Source of the DNA: Mucor racemosus
Taxonomy: Eukaryota; Mucoromycota; Mucoromycetes; Mucorales; Mucoraceae
Length of the DNA stretch: 64,000 nucleotides
Assembly (NCBI GenBank): GCA_027405735.1
Contig: JAPEHQ010000009.1
Location: 1,798,001-1,862,000 of the forward strand
Reading direction: 5' to 3'
This document shows, one piece after another, positions 10,864-23,200 of this stretch; position 1 is the stretch's first letter, and each line of letters starts with the position of its first letter. A program made the position numbers and the translations under genes. The notes under the pieces are model-generated. The model was not told where the DNA came from. It was given only the letters and a program-made list of their open reading frames with translations, and did not search any database.

Positions 10864-12872
10864 TTACGATAAGCCTAATTCTCGTTTACTCCATTCATAT
10901 GTCACATAACTGAGACTGACAGCTGGTACAACTTTTAATAAAGTAGGGCCCAATCCTTTATAAAATCCTTTGACTCCACCTTCGAGAAATGTAATTTGAA
11001 CGGCCTCCCAAGGCGATTTATATATTTGAGGATGACCCTTTGTACCTTGTGCCTGTAATCTATGTATTCAAAAGTCTCTTAATATCCATAATATTTTGCC
11101 TAAACTATTTTTGACTTACCTTGTTCGGATCACATTGAGAGGATATACACTAGTGGCCCCAATTGTACCACTGATCATACCACATGCCCATAAAACAAAC
11201 ACATTTGGTTGCTTTTGAGATCCATCTTCGTTATATTCACCTTGACTATATTGTAAATAGGAAAATTTTAATGTTTCATAGATGCCTAAATAAAGTTAAT
11301 TTCATAAAAAATCAATTGAAATGCTCTCCTTATTACCAAGATCCAGAGCTTGATATGGAAATACACCTATCAAGCCAAGCGTCTAATACATATTGAGTAA
11401 TTATTACAAAAAAGTTAAAGGACCACAACTTACCAGGCCCGGCCAGAATGCCTTGATTCCACCTTTTGTATACATTGATTTTGCAGTTTCCGTAATGATT
11501 GAGCTTTTTATCGCATTCCTAGCACTACTACTGTTACTTGAAACACAATTATTAGAAGCAGAGGAAGGTGCGGAAGCCGCTAAAGAAGAAAAAGAAGCTT
11601 TTGCTAAGCTCCCATTTCTCAATATATTTGTTGTTGTTGTTGATTTTATTGCAGTTGATGTCGTATTTTCACATGATTGATGCGTCATGATCCGAGTCTT
11701 TAAAGTTTCGACAGGATATATTGAAAATTGGGCACATATACCTGCCATTCCACCAGCAGCAAATCGAGCGCTAGTGGGTATGGAGTCTTTGTCTTCACAA
11801 TGGAGCACATTTGCGATCAACTCCTTGCACGACTCATAAGAGTAAAATTTGATGGCCGATTCAGGTATAATCTTCATTACATTGAGTCCATTGCCAACAA
11901 AGAAACTCTTCCACCCCCCATGATTATAAATAGATCTAATGGCATTAGCTAAAGTAAGCGAATTTTGAGGTGTATTGCTGCGAGTAATCAAGTAGATTTT
12001 GAGACGATCAAATGGTGCAGTACAAGTGCGAGAAACGGCACCAGCAATACCACCTGCTAGTAAATAACCTAATGCATTTCTTGAAGTTTCATCTGTTGTT
12101 GGAATCACTACTTCACCATCTTGTGTTAAATGTGTTGAAGCTTCATAATAACGATACATTTCGCTCATATTTGTTTGTGGTAGTAACTACAAGAGATCAA
12201 TATCAACTATTTCTATAATGCTAAAAATAATTTCTTACCAAAAGAAAATTCTTAAATTCATTGAAATCAATAAGGCCATTCCCATCTTTTATCACATACA
12301 TAAACGTTAACCATCAACCTCAAAACTACACTATATAAATTCTATATACCTAAATCCATGAGTTGCATAAATTCAACTACATCCTCTTCACATATTTCCA
12401 TGCCCGCCCTTTTCAATGCCATCTGTAAATCTGTTGGATCTAATTGTCCTTCACCACTTCTATCCAACTTTTTAAACAATTGCCATAGTTCATTTTCTTT
12501 ATCATTCACATAAGTCTTAAATTCTTCAAAATCCACAAGCCCATCGTGGGAAGTGTCACAACGAGATAAAAGCTCATTTGCATATTTTGTACGAGCAGGT
12601 AAATGAGTCATTGTTGTAAATCCTCTTTGAATTGCTTTACTATCGAGTCGTCCTCTATTCTCTCTATCCAATGTATTAAATAATTCTCGGATACGATAAT
12701 CTCTTTCTGTGGGTGTTTCTGACAAATAAAAATGTGTAGATTCCGGAAAACTATGCTGAAATGATTCATAACTATTACTGTTGCTGTTTCTTGTTGTAGA
12801 CAAGGTTGAAGTGCTAGATGTAATTGAACTAGTCGTTTTACTGTTACTCACTTCATCTACTATCATCGACAT
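10864..12872 (-). CDS. EF-hand mitochondrial ATP-Mg/phosphate carrier (SCaMC/Sal1 type)
   Basis: Six exons: 12872-12350, 12285-12239, 12186-11434, 11382-11337, 11285-11120 and 11059-10864, giving about 576 residues. After a Ser/Thr-rich head of about 55 residues come four EF-hand units facing the intermembrane space; the fourth loop (DLDGNGLIDFNEF) is rebuilt exactly across intron 1. Three carrier repeats follow with signatures PFDRLK, PVETLKTR and PLNVIRTR. The family exchanges ATP-Mg for phosphate across the inner mitochondrial membrane under calcium control. Between the second and third repeats lies an unusual Ser/Ala/Asn-rich insert of about 50 residues in the matrix-loop region. The start ATG is the first in the frame; all joins keep frame with GT-AG introns. 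Confidence 0.93.
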
Positions 12873-13379
12873 TTTGATAAGTGTTGATTCAAGGAGAAGT
12901 GGTCAAGATAGGTAAAAAGGAAAAAGGAGCTGAAGAGTAAGAGAATAACAAAAATGTGGGGAACTAGTATTAAATTATAAGCAAATATTATTTATTCTCG
13001 GCCAATTAACGTCATATAGCATCCACTACTACTCTAAATTGGGACTCCAAGAAGGTGACTATAAACACTCTTTAGTTTCCATATATGATTTTCAGCCTTT
13101 ACACCGTCTAATATTGATCTGATATTTTAGAATATATTTCGAGAAATCAATAAAAAAAAAATTTCACAACTATGAAACTAACGCTAATGTTTAAGTTTCT
13201 GCAATGAAATTGTAAATTGACCGCTTATTCATGGCATAAGAATCCTTTAAATGCTTGAAAATGTCAAAACTCTTAAAATTAACAAATTTAAGAAGCGTTT
13301 GATATATAGCATGACGATATTTGATGATAATTTTATTAATTTCTAGTTACGTCAATAAAATATACATTAACATCACTTT
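12873..13379. promoter_or_regulatory. Carrier promoter region and laccase 3' flank
   Basis: This holds the 5' side of the carrier gene (both neighbours are on the minus strand) and the 3' flank of the laccase-like gene. Purine-rich sequence lies upstream of the carrier start (12890-12950). No other feature is seen. Confidence 0.4.
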
Positions 13380-15376
13380 TTAGTCACTTTTTACTTCTGC
13401 TTGCTCATCAATATTCTCCTTGATTTCCACTTCGGATATTTGAGTTTTGACGCCTTTGTTGTCGCCATAATCATCATAAAAGTCCTCTTCATCATATCCA
13501 TAATCACTGTCTTTTTCCTCATTTTCATCTTTGACATGTTCTTCAGTTTCATCATTAAGTTGTTCTTTAGATTCACCTACAGTTTCCATTTTAGCTTCAT
13601 CTTGTTTAGAACCATCACCAACATAATAATCACCAAGTTGTTCAGGAGAAACTTCCAAGACAATCATTTTACCTTGAAGCATATGAGCAGTAATGTGGCA
13701 ATGAACAGGCCAAACACCAGGATTATCCTAACAATAAAAAATGAATTAGAGCAATATACAACATGCAATATAAATGTAAAACTTGCAGTATATAATCTAA
13801 CTTTAGTCCACCCACAATTATTAGTACCATTCACTACTTGAGGATATACCATACTAACATCTCGATACAGTGGAGTAGGATAAGTTTGAATATCTTTATC
13901 AATTTCATGGTTATAATCACCAGGACCTTCTGCCAAAAGATAATGCGAATGTCCATGTGTATGCCAAGGATGAATAACGCAATTACCAGAAGGTAACTTG
14001 ACACTTTGAAAGACCAAATCAATGATTTCTCCAAGCTTCAAAGGATAAGTTTGATGAGCAACCGAGAATCTATCAGTAGCATCCAAAGTACCAACGTTAG
14101 GTTCAGCTAAAGCTTTATCAATAAGAGACATGGTTGCATTTCCCCAAGGTTGAGATACATAGGTTCTATTGTTATTTATAAAACGAGTAGTGTTGTCAGG
14201 TAAGATCACTTCTTGTAAAGCAAGTTTAATTGTATGAGAAGCAGGTTCAGACAAGATAAAATCTTCTTTATAAGAAGCGGCAGGTTTAAGTTGACTAGTA
14301 ATCCAGCCAGGAGTATCAACCAAAGGAAAGACGTTAGAAGGCAAGTCTTTGACTAGAGGCGTAGTTAAAAATGATACGAATTCTTGTTTGTTTGTTGTTT
14401 TAGGATCTACATAGCGAATAAAGCCATAGCCATTGGGTGTGTAACCGAAGCCATTTCCTCTATATCTATAATTAGTGACAATTGGAAATACAGTTCCTGC
14501 AGCATGGTTTCCAGTGGTAAGCAAGAAAGACATACGTTGACCAGCAGATAATTCAAGATAATCGATTCTATGTGGTTGCACGGGTTCACCATCAATTTCC
14601 ACCAATGTCATATTGTGATCTTGTACAGCAATTCCTAATGTACGAAAAGTAAGAGCGCCAATGTTACGGACAAGATAAGTCTTGTTTGGCTCAACATCAA
14701 AATAAGTAAAGCCTTTGCAATCAGATGAAGCAGGGATAATTGATGTATTTGCCCAAATTGATTTACCATTCAACAAAAGACTGTCTGGACCCCCATCACC
14801 AATAAATCTAGGACTCATATAGTAATCAAATCGGTCGTGGAATGACTGATGCCACCATTCGGCCCATTGCAAAATGATCTCATTCTTTGCATGATTATCC
14901 ATAGCATCTTGAGATTCGTGCACAATAAATGGACCCTGAATAGTATCATCTTGAACCCCTACATGTGCATGATAGTAAAAGGTACCAGATTGGTTCAATA
15001 CTTGAAATTGTTGAACAAAGGTCTCACCAGGACCAATAGCTAATTGAGTAATTCCAGCAACACCATCAGCACGATTTGTACTATACTGTCTAATACCATG
15101 TATATGAATACTTGAACTAAAATTGTGAGCAGGATCGTTTTTGATATTCAATTGAACAATGTCATTTTTCACCACATGGATTTCTGGAGCAGGGAACTGA
15201 CCATTGATCACAGGACCTGTAAATGATATATTACAGTCTGGATTGAGTTGAGCTAACGTTATATTGAAGTCGAACTTTCTGATAATGTTTGCTGTGTTAC
15301 CACCACCATCAATACCAGCATGTGCAAAACCAATTGTGAATAGCAACAACGCTATCAATGACGGTAGACTAGACAT
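13380..15376 (-). CDS. Secreted multicopper oxidase (laccase-like) with acidic C-terminal tail
   Basis: Two exons, 15376-13787 and 13727-13380, about 645 residues. Residues 1-20 form a signal peptide. The copper ligands are present in order: HIHG (His91, His93), YYHAHVG (His136, His138), HPWHTHGHSH near 470, and HCHITAH (His539, Cys540, His541, His545). The enzyme should oxidise phenols, metals or similar donors and reduce oxygen to water outside the cell. Exon 1 ends in a GC donor (GCAAGT); only this join gives the standard run VRLYT-DNPGVW, so a GC-AG intron is inferred. The residue ten after the copper Cys, usually Leu/Phe/Met, is Lys (GKM). The last 80 or so residues are strongly acidic and low in complexity, unlike typical laccases. 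The gene is divergent from PRO2. Confidence 0.92.
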
Positions 15377-15837
15377 TTGAATAGCTGATTTTTGAGGGCG
15401 GAATTCGTAGTTTTTGCTTTCTTTTGCCCCTTTATATTGTCAATCAAATGTTGTCAAAGACATTTTATACAACTTGAATACATCTTTTATATGCTATTTT
15501 TATTTATAAAGCTTTCTTGTTCATAATATATTTTATTATATTATATGGTTATATTTAGTTAGTGTATCATATGACCTTCTAAAGGCAAACAGTGTACAAT
15601 GACATCAGTTTTCAAAGCTTAAAAAGGCCCCCTTAGGCATAAAAGGTAGGTGTGGAGTGGGCCAACATCTCTGTGCACGTTATGATTGATTGATCTCAAC
15701 TGATTAGATCTCAGCATAATCTCTGAAATCAAAAGGAAAAAAAAACAAATTTTCACATACATAATTACTCATACGTAAAGTTTTAATTCTTACTCTTTTT
15801 TTTTTTTTTTTAATTATTCCCCATTTAATAATAAAAA
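15377..15837. promoter_or_regulatory. Shared promoter between laccase-like gene and PRO2
   Basis: A 461-bp divergent intergenic region. It has a run of 16 T residues (about 15796-15811) just upstream of the PRO2 start and AT-rich sequence toward the laccase start. No specific binding site is claimed. Confidence 0.5.
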
Positions 15838-17341
15838 ATGTCATCTCCTATCGTAGAAACTGCCCGTGCTGCCCGTCTTGCTTCCGTTAGTCTTCAATCT
15901 GTTACCAATGAGCAAAAGAATGAAGCGCTTTTAAAGATTAAACAAGTTTTAAGCGAACGTAGAGAAGAAATTTTCAAGGCAAATGAACAAGATAAACAGA
16001 TTGCCGAGGATTTAGTCAAACAAGGTAAACTCTCAAGCTCTCTCTTCAAGCGTTTAGATGTTTGTCAAGGTGATAAATTCGATACAATCTTATCTGGTGT
16101 TAGTGATATTACTCAATTGCCTGATCCTACAAAGAAGGTTACCATGGCAACCAAATTAGATGATGGATTAGAATTGTATCGTTTAACTGTTCCTGTCGGT
16201 GTCTTATTAACCATCTTTGAGGCTCGCCCTGAAGTTGTTGTAAACATTTCTTGTTTAGCTCTCAAGTCAGGTAATGCTGTTATTTTGAAGGGTGGTAAGG
16301 AAGCAACACATACAAATGCTGCATTGGCTCGTGTAATCCAAGATGCATTGGCTAGTTTGCCTGCTGGTAATGATATTCCTAAGGAGGCTGTACAAATTGT
16401 CGAAACTCGTGAAGATATTAGTGCTTTATTGGATTTGGATCGTTATATTGATTTAGTCGTTCCCAGAGGAAGCAATAGCTTAGTAAAATATATTCAAAAC
16501 AACACAAGGTAATAGTATACAAGGACATTAGGAACTGGGGATAGATATTAAACATTGCCCATAGAATTCCTGTTCTCGGTCATGCTGATGGTATTTGCTC
16601 TGTGTATCTCGATAAAGAAGCCGATATTCAAAAGGCTGTCAAGATTGCTGTGGATTCCAAGGTAAGAGCAAAGATTTGCGGAAACGTTAGGGTATCAAAA
16701 ACCTCATTATTTTAAATATCGATGTAAATTATTAGACAAATTATACTGCCGCTTGTAATGCTGCCGAAACCTTATTAGTAAACCAATCTTTATTACAAAA
16801 CAACGAATTTAACAAGGTTGCATTGGGTCTTTTGGAAGCTGGTGTTACACTCAAATGTGAACAAGATGTTCTCGACTTTTTAATGAAATCTTCTAGTATT
16901 CCTGAAGAATACAAGCAAAGTAAACTCGAGAAGGCTATCGAGGAAGACTTTTACACTGAATTTTTAGATTTGATTATTGCTGTGAAGTCTGTTGCTGATG
17001 TTGATGCTGCTGTTGTTCATATCAACGAGCATGGCTCAAAACACACTGACTGTATTGTTACTGAAAACAAAGAAACTGCTGATTATTTTATGACCCGTGT
17101 GGACGCTGCTGGATGTTACTGGAACGCTAGTACTCGTTTTGCTGATGGCTTCCGTTATGGTTTCGGCGCTGAAGTTGGTGTAAGTACCAACAAGACACAT
17201 GCTCGTGGTCCTGTTGGATTAGAAGGTTTAGTGATTTATAAGTATAAGCTTTTCGGTAATGGTGAAGGTGCTAGTGATTATGGTTCTGGAAAGAAACAAT
17301 ACAAGCATGAAACTATCGAGCCTGCTCAATACAAGTTGTAA
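15838..17341 (+). CDS. PRO2: Gamma-glutamyl phosphate reductase (proline biosynthesis)
   Basis: Three exons, 15838-16508, 16565-16661 and 16736-17341, giving 457 residues, the usual length for the family. It reduces glutamyl-5-phosphate to glutamate-5-semialdehyde with NADPH, the second step of proline synthesis, in the cytosol. Visible family signatures are [30 protein letters not shown], the segment [16 protein letters not shown] rebuilt across intron 1, the catalytic Cys in [13 protein letters not shown], and the C-terminal GPVGLEGL segment. The start is the first ATG, with no upstream in-frame ATG nearby. Both introns are GT-AG and keep frame. Confidence 0.96.
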
Positions 17342-17568
17342 ATGAAGTTAAAACTTGACCTTTACATTTAATATTTATTCGTCTCAAAAATAAACATAAA
17401 CGTTAAATTTTGAAAATGTCACTCTTACAGCATAAACCTTGAGCCTTTTTTTTTTTTTTTTTTTTACCTTCACATCCTTGAGATCATTTTGCACATTTAC
17501 ATATAAGTATTAAGAATATGTATATAGTATGTCTTTTTTTTTTAAAAAAAAAGTCTCGAGCATTATAT

Positions 17569-18394
17569 ATGTTTTTGTATGAAAGTCTTTTCGTGGTATC
17601 TTTACTCTTTCTGGTTAATTCCTTGGCTACACCAACGCTATTTAACAATTATGCCGCTAATAGAAACTACATAAATTCTAATAATGACGCTATTCAAATG
17701 GAGCAAGCTGAAATAGATGAATATAGCAATCATAATGATATTCTTATGGCTCAATATGCAGATGGGTAAGTCTGCCAAGCAGATTTGCTATTCTTTATTC
17801 CTCATCTTGAAACCGCTAAACAGACTGCAGCAACAGTGTGTAACCAATATGGTGGTGATTTAGCTCCTATTTCAAAGACAAACTTCATAGATTGTTACAA
17901 GCTTATTATTTAATTGTCGAGGTTCAATGTCGCATGCTTAGATCAAATAAGTTCTTTATAGTAATTTCGGTTAAAAATAATTTTTTAATGATTGTTAAAT
18001 GTGTATATATAGAACTTGGGATGATACCAATTATAGTACTAATGATTTAACATTATATACAGGTGCGAGCATTCCCGAATGTGGAATTAATATCAATTAT
18101 ATAGGAGATGATCTTATTCCATCTATTTGTATCTAAAAAAGAAGTAGTAGCGTTGATAACCAAATCAAGTAACTTCCTCAAAACTTTTCTGCTGCTGCTG
18201 CTATTACTGCTGCTGTTGCTGCTGCTACAAGTGCAGAATTAACTTTCACAGGGAGTGGAACCCAAATCGTGACACCTACGCCTATTTCACCAGTTTCAAG
18301 ATTACCTTTTAGCATCATTGAATCTATTGTAGATGACACAATATCCTTTGTAAGTTTTAAACCATTTAGTAGCACTAGGGCTCCTCCTGCTTAG
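17569..18394 (+). pseudogene. Decayed secreted C-type-lectin-like gene
   Basis: The frame opens with a signal-peptide-like start (MFLYESLFVVSLLFLVNS) and runs to 17766. In the same frame after a TAA it continues with a segment holding TAATVCNQYGGDLAPIS, which resembles the Cys and GG.LA.I pattern of C-type-lectin-like domains. After a second TAA and a probable intron (acceptor at 18011-18012) it resumes with TWDDTNYSTNDLTLYTG and ends in an Ala/Ser/Thr-rich tail. In-frame TAA codons lie at 17767, 17911, 18134 and 18170. Splicing at the GTAAGT at 17766 does not restore a frame, so I call it a pseudogene. An ATG at 17518 precedes a K/T run and is less likely to be the start. Confidence 0.6.
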
Positions 18395-20284
18395 CTAAAT
18401 TTTTTACTGTCATTCTTAATAAATCACCCAGTAGAATAAAATATACCTTGTTCATTTTCTTTGGAAATGGTGTTCATTTCATCATGTAGCAAGAATACGA
18501 AAATACGAGAGCATACATACAATGCTGTTAAATGATATGCATACTTCTATCGTGATCTTTATTTTTAATTTTTTATTCTATAATTTCAGATTGAAGCTTT
18601 GGATATTCGATTGTATATTGCTCACATAATTTTGAGAAACAACACAGGAATTCTCGCCTTTTTTTTTTTTTTGTTCATTGATATACCTATATGCAAATCT
18701 CAAGCTTTTCGAGTTCATTTTTAATATTTCGCTTAATCCTATCCACATTTTATGCATCTCAACGGTTTTACTTGTTCTTGGCTATCTGTCAATGCAATTT
18801 CTACTCATTTGGATCAATATTCTTTGAGAACGAATATTTCTCCAGTTTTTTGGACGTGATCGGCACAGATTCCGCTGATTATTTCGATTCCTCACTCAAA
18901 AGTAAGTATTTATGTATGTAACTACAACGTATTATGCTCGTATTTTTTGTGGATTTAAGGTCATTTCAAAATTTAATTTCGGATCAAAATTTCGTTTTTA
19001 TTAATTTTTGAACAAAATCTGATATGTTTATATATTTTTTTATGGGATGAAAGTTTTATATTTTATTTAAAAAAAAGAAAATTGATATTTATCATAGCAA
19101 TGGACAAGGTGTACATATTTTTGAGAATATCTCCACGAAAAATCAATATTTTGAGAAAACCTAATTGGATCCAAGAGAGTTCAACGAGGCTGATGATATG
19201 AATGTAGAAAAAATTCTGCTTTATTTAACAAATATTTTGAGACCAACTACAAAAATGTCAAAAAAACGAAAGAAAAAACAAAAAAAAATGCTCCAAATTT
19301 TTTCATACTAAAATATGTTATAAAGCACTTTAAAACAAGTAAGTTTTATTATTAAAAAGTGTTAGTATAACTTAATTTTCTGCAGAGATATAAAGGCTCA
19401 AATTTTTAATGTTTATCAGTGAAATACGCGTAAAAATCTGAAACATTAGCACTGAAAAATTAATACCAACTGTAAAAAATAGGATATTTCTAGATACTTA
19501 TTTTCAGATTAAAGCTATACATCTCAGGTACGTTGGCATATAATTTTTTCTTGGTGTTATTTAGTGGGAAAAAAAGTAGAGCAGGGATGAAAAGTGAGAC
19601 CCAGTTTTCAAGGAAAAGCAGTGAATTTCACATGTTTTCAGCCTTTCAGGAGACATAAAGTAAATTCATAAATAGGTAGTATAATGCGCGCAGCTTTTAT
19701 ACATTTTGTAACGCTCAAAGTATACCCTAATGCCATTTTAGTATGAGGCTACGTATAAAAAAGTGGCATGCACCAATTTTAAAGGCTTTTAACTTTGGGA
19801 ATCAACATATTTGAAAATACTATTATCAGTGTTTATCAAAGTCCCAGTTTGAAGATTTTTAACGTATTTTATTTGTTTAAATGAGTATATAATTGACGAT
19901 TGTATTAGTATAGCATATTCAGGGTATTTGATTTGATTTCACAAGTCTATATGAAGACGATTTTTGAAAACTGAGGCAACCATATTGGCTTGGGCTCACG
20001 CTGAACAATGTAAATCAATTTATTGCATAGAAATACTATATTTGCTTAAGGAACCGTAAATGGGTGCTATTTTAATCATCTATACCCGCAGCATATATTA
20101 AAGAGTTAGGAATCATAGGCAAATCATGTGAAATTTTTACTTCCAAAAGTCATTTCTTATAATTCTTTGAACGTTTGTTATAATTTATGGATTTAATATA
20201 CAATAGTTTTTTGTTTTAAAAAATAGGTTATATAGATATGTGGATATTTAGATATATGTCAAAATGTTCATTTTTTTTCGGTTT
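18395..20284. other. Gene-poor region between lectin-like pseudogene and kinesin
   Basis: Apart from repeat S1 (19080-19720) I see no gene. The frame at 18691-18921 is hydrophobic, Phe/Ser-rich and not recognised. The sequence is strongly AT-rich with T and A runs. Confidence 0.4.
19080..19720 (+). repeat. S-family dispersed repeat, copy S1
   Basis: It aligns with 28930-29315 and 37480-37640 on the same strand and with 48600-49240 in reverse. Shared words include ATATCTCCACGAAAAA, AAAATCTGAAACATTAGCAC and CATCTCAGGTAC. No coding capacity is seen. Confidence 0.7.
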
Positions 20285-23200
20285 TTACTCTTCATTTCGT
20301 TCAGACAGTTCATCTGCCCATTGTGTTCTCAAATCATCAATGCTGCTCGAAGAATAACGATAATTACCCAATCTTTTCTTTGCATGAGAAGCATGTGTAT
20401 GACCAGAAGACAAACGATCAAAAACATTATTTGCAGCAGCAGATTTCCTTAATTCAAATGAATTATTGGGAGATTCTCTTCGTGCATTAGGATAAACGGT
20501 AGCTTTACTGGTAGGTCTTGGTGTAGATGCAGCAGCAGCAGCATGAAGAGCAAGCACAGAATGAGGACGAACGTTGTTGCTGTTGTTGTTTTGTTGTTGG
20601 TTATAATTGGTACCATTATTATTACTGCTAAATGTTGGAATAAGAGCGGTTCCATGATTTGAATAATCATTATTATAGTAGCTTTGTTGTTGCTGATGTT
20701 TGTTGCTGTTGCTGCTGCTGTTTACAGAAACTTCATCCATTTCATTATTTGTCAACTCGCGAAGCAATGAACGTCTACGCATGGTATGAGTAGGAGTAGC
20801 ATTTGGAGTAGGCGATGGAGGCTGTTGAAATGAGAAGGCTCTTCTACGGTTAAGTATAGTCGTGGGTGGTTGTGGAGGTGAAGCAACATTTGTAGAAGTT
20901 GGTTCATTAGGAGCTATAGAAGATGAAAGTTTACTTCCAGATGAAGCACGAATCATTTGTTGACTGTAACCATGATTGGAAGAATAAATAGAGCAAAATG
21001 AGCCATTATCTGATTGAAGAGAAGAACGTCTAGGGATGGTAGGAGGATAATTACGATTATTACGAACAGAAGAGTTTGTAGAAGATTCACGATCTTGTTG
21101 ATATCTTGCAAACTCGGCAGGTTTCATAAGGGGTGATGATGGTGGTGCAGGACGAACATCTTTAGGAGTTTGAAGGAATTGAAGCAAGAATTGTTCAGGA
21201 GAAGACATGGAATCACGACGACGACATACAAGAGGTGAGGTAGATGGTTTCATGGGTGCTTGAACTACTGCGCTCTTGCCTGAAGTATTCTTTGTACCAA
21301 CTGAAGCTGTAACAGGATGTGGTCGAAGATAAGGACTGAGTTCATTTTCTGCCATAATGACGGGTGATGTTGCTTCAGCCATTGCTACACCATAGTCATA
21401 TGTAGGTACTTTTCCGTTAAGGCCATCAGTGTAAATCTTTTCAAACATGGTTTCAACATGTTGATACTGATCTTCATTATGCAAATCAATAGCAGAATCA
21501 GCATCACTAGAATCTTCGTTGGTAGGAGAAGAACGACAACTCATCTTAGAACTTGAATATTCTCTAGACATGGAAGTACGACGGGATCCACCAGAATTAC
21601 CAACACTAGCAATACCACCATGTTGTTGCAATGACAAACGTTTTAATTTCTTTTCATTTTCAATAGTCGTATCAATAGCAGCCTTCTTCATAACAATCAA
21701 AGTACGTCTTAAATCTTGTGTAGATTTCTCAAGTTGCTGAATAGACATCTTGTTATTATGCTCTTCCATACGAAGCAAAACAATATCGTCAATGACAGTT
21801 TCCATGACATATCTAGCTTCATCATCAGCTAAAGATCTGAAGATTTTGGAGATCATCTCAAGTGATTGCTCAGGACCAGCACTTGCAGGAAGACTATAAC
21901 GCTCTTCAAGAGCATCCATATCAAGCCAGTTGTCTTCTTCTTCTTGTTCTACTTCAGCATTGTTTGTCTCGACAAAGGTTACTCGTTTCTTGGAGATGGA
22001 GCTCATGTCAATTATTTCTTCGTCATTTTCATCTTCTTGCATGATTTCTGCAGCAGCATCATTATGAATAGCATGAATACGAGCATTGATGTATGAAATT
22101 TCTGCTTCTACAGTTTCAATGTTTTCATCAATTACTTGTCTGAAAGCGTTATCAATAGAAGATAAGTCTTTAATGTCTTGATCAAGTACTAATAGCTCAC
22201 GTTCAGAGAGGTATTCAATCTTTCTTTGAGATAAATCATTTCTTTTGGCAAGTAATTGCTTCATTTCTTCAACTGCCTGTTTTCCTTGAATGAGTTGATA
22301 AAGAGAATTATCCAACAAAGCCTTCTTTTTGGCTGCTCTGACTTCGGCAGGAACACCTTGATATTGTTGTTGACGACGGCGATTAGTTCTGCCGTTGCCA
22401 TTATTGCGTCTATTGCGAGACATGCGACCTACATGAGAGGACTGAACAAGAGCAGAGCCAATATCCAACAGAGAACCACAGCTAGCAAGTAATTTTTCAT
22501 CGAGTACGCCACCTTCACGCACAGCCTTCTTGAGAATCTTGACCAAAGACTTGAGTTTTTCGGCAGTAACTACAGATTCGTCCGTCTTTTTGCCAATGAC
22601 AATCTGCATTTGCTTGACTTCACGTTCAAGCTTCTTTTTGATTTCATTGTCCTTCATTTGTTTGCGGCGCAATTGTTGAATTTCACGTTCATGGTTGTGC
22701 AATTTCTCCTTGACACGTTCAGCTTCATCTTTCATGCGTTTGATCATGCGACGTTTCTCCACCTTGAGACTTTCAACATTGACACGCAATGCACGGAGCA
22801 TGCTTTCATTTTGATTGCGAGAACTTTGAATGGTACTTGATGTTTGAGTGTATTTACGACGCAATTCTGATAATTGACTCATGAGATTTTTCATCTTTGT
22901 TTCATATGCATGTCGAATGCTGTTCATGCTGTAAGCTGCGGCAGTTGTTGATGGGGCAGGAGTAGCAAGAGCTTCTTTCTTTTGCTGTTGCTGTTGCTGC
23001 TGTTGTTGTTGACGCAAATTCAAGATTTCATCACGCAATGAATACAATTTCTTTTCAAATTTCTTGCGCATTTGACCATATTCAACTTCTGTTTTCTCCA
23101 ATTGAAGTACGAGATCTTCATTGACTTGGATATCGGATTGAATTTGATCCAACATGCGGTGAAGTTGAGGGTTATTTTCATAAAATTCAGCAAGTTCATT

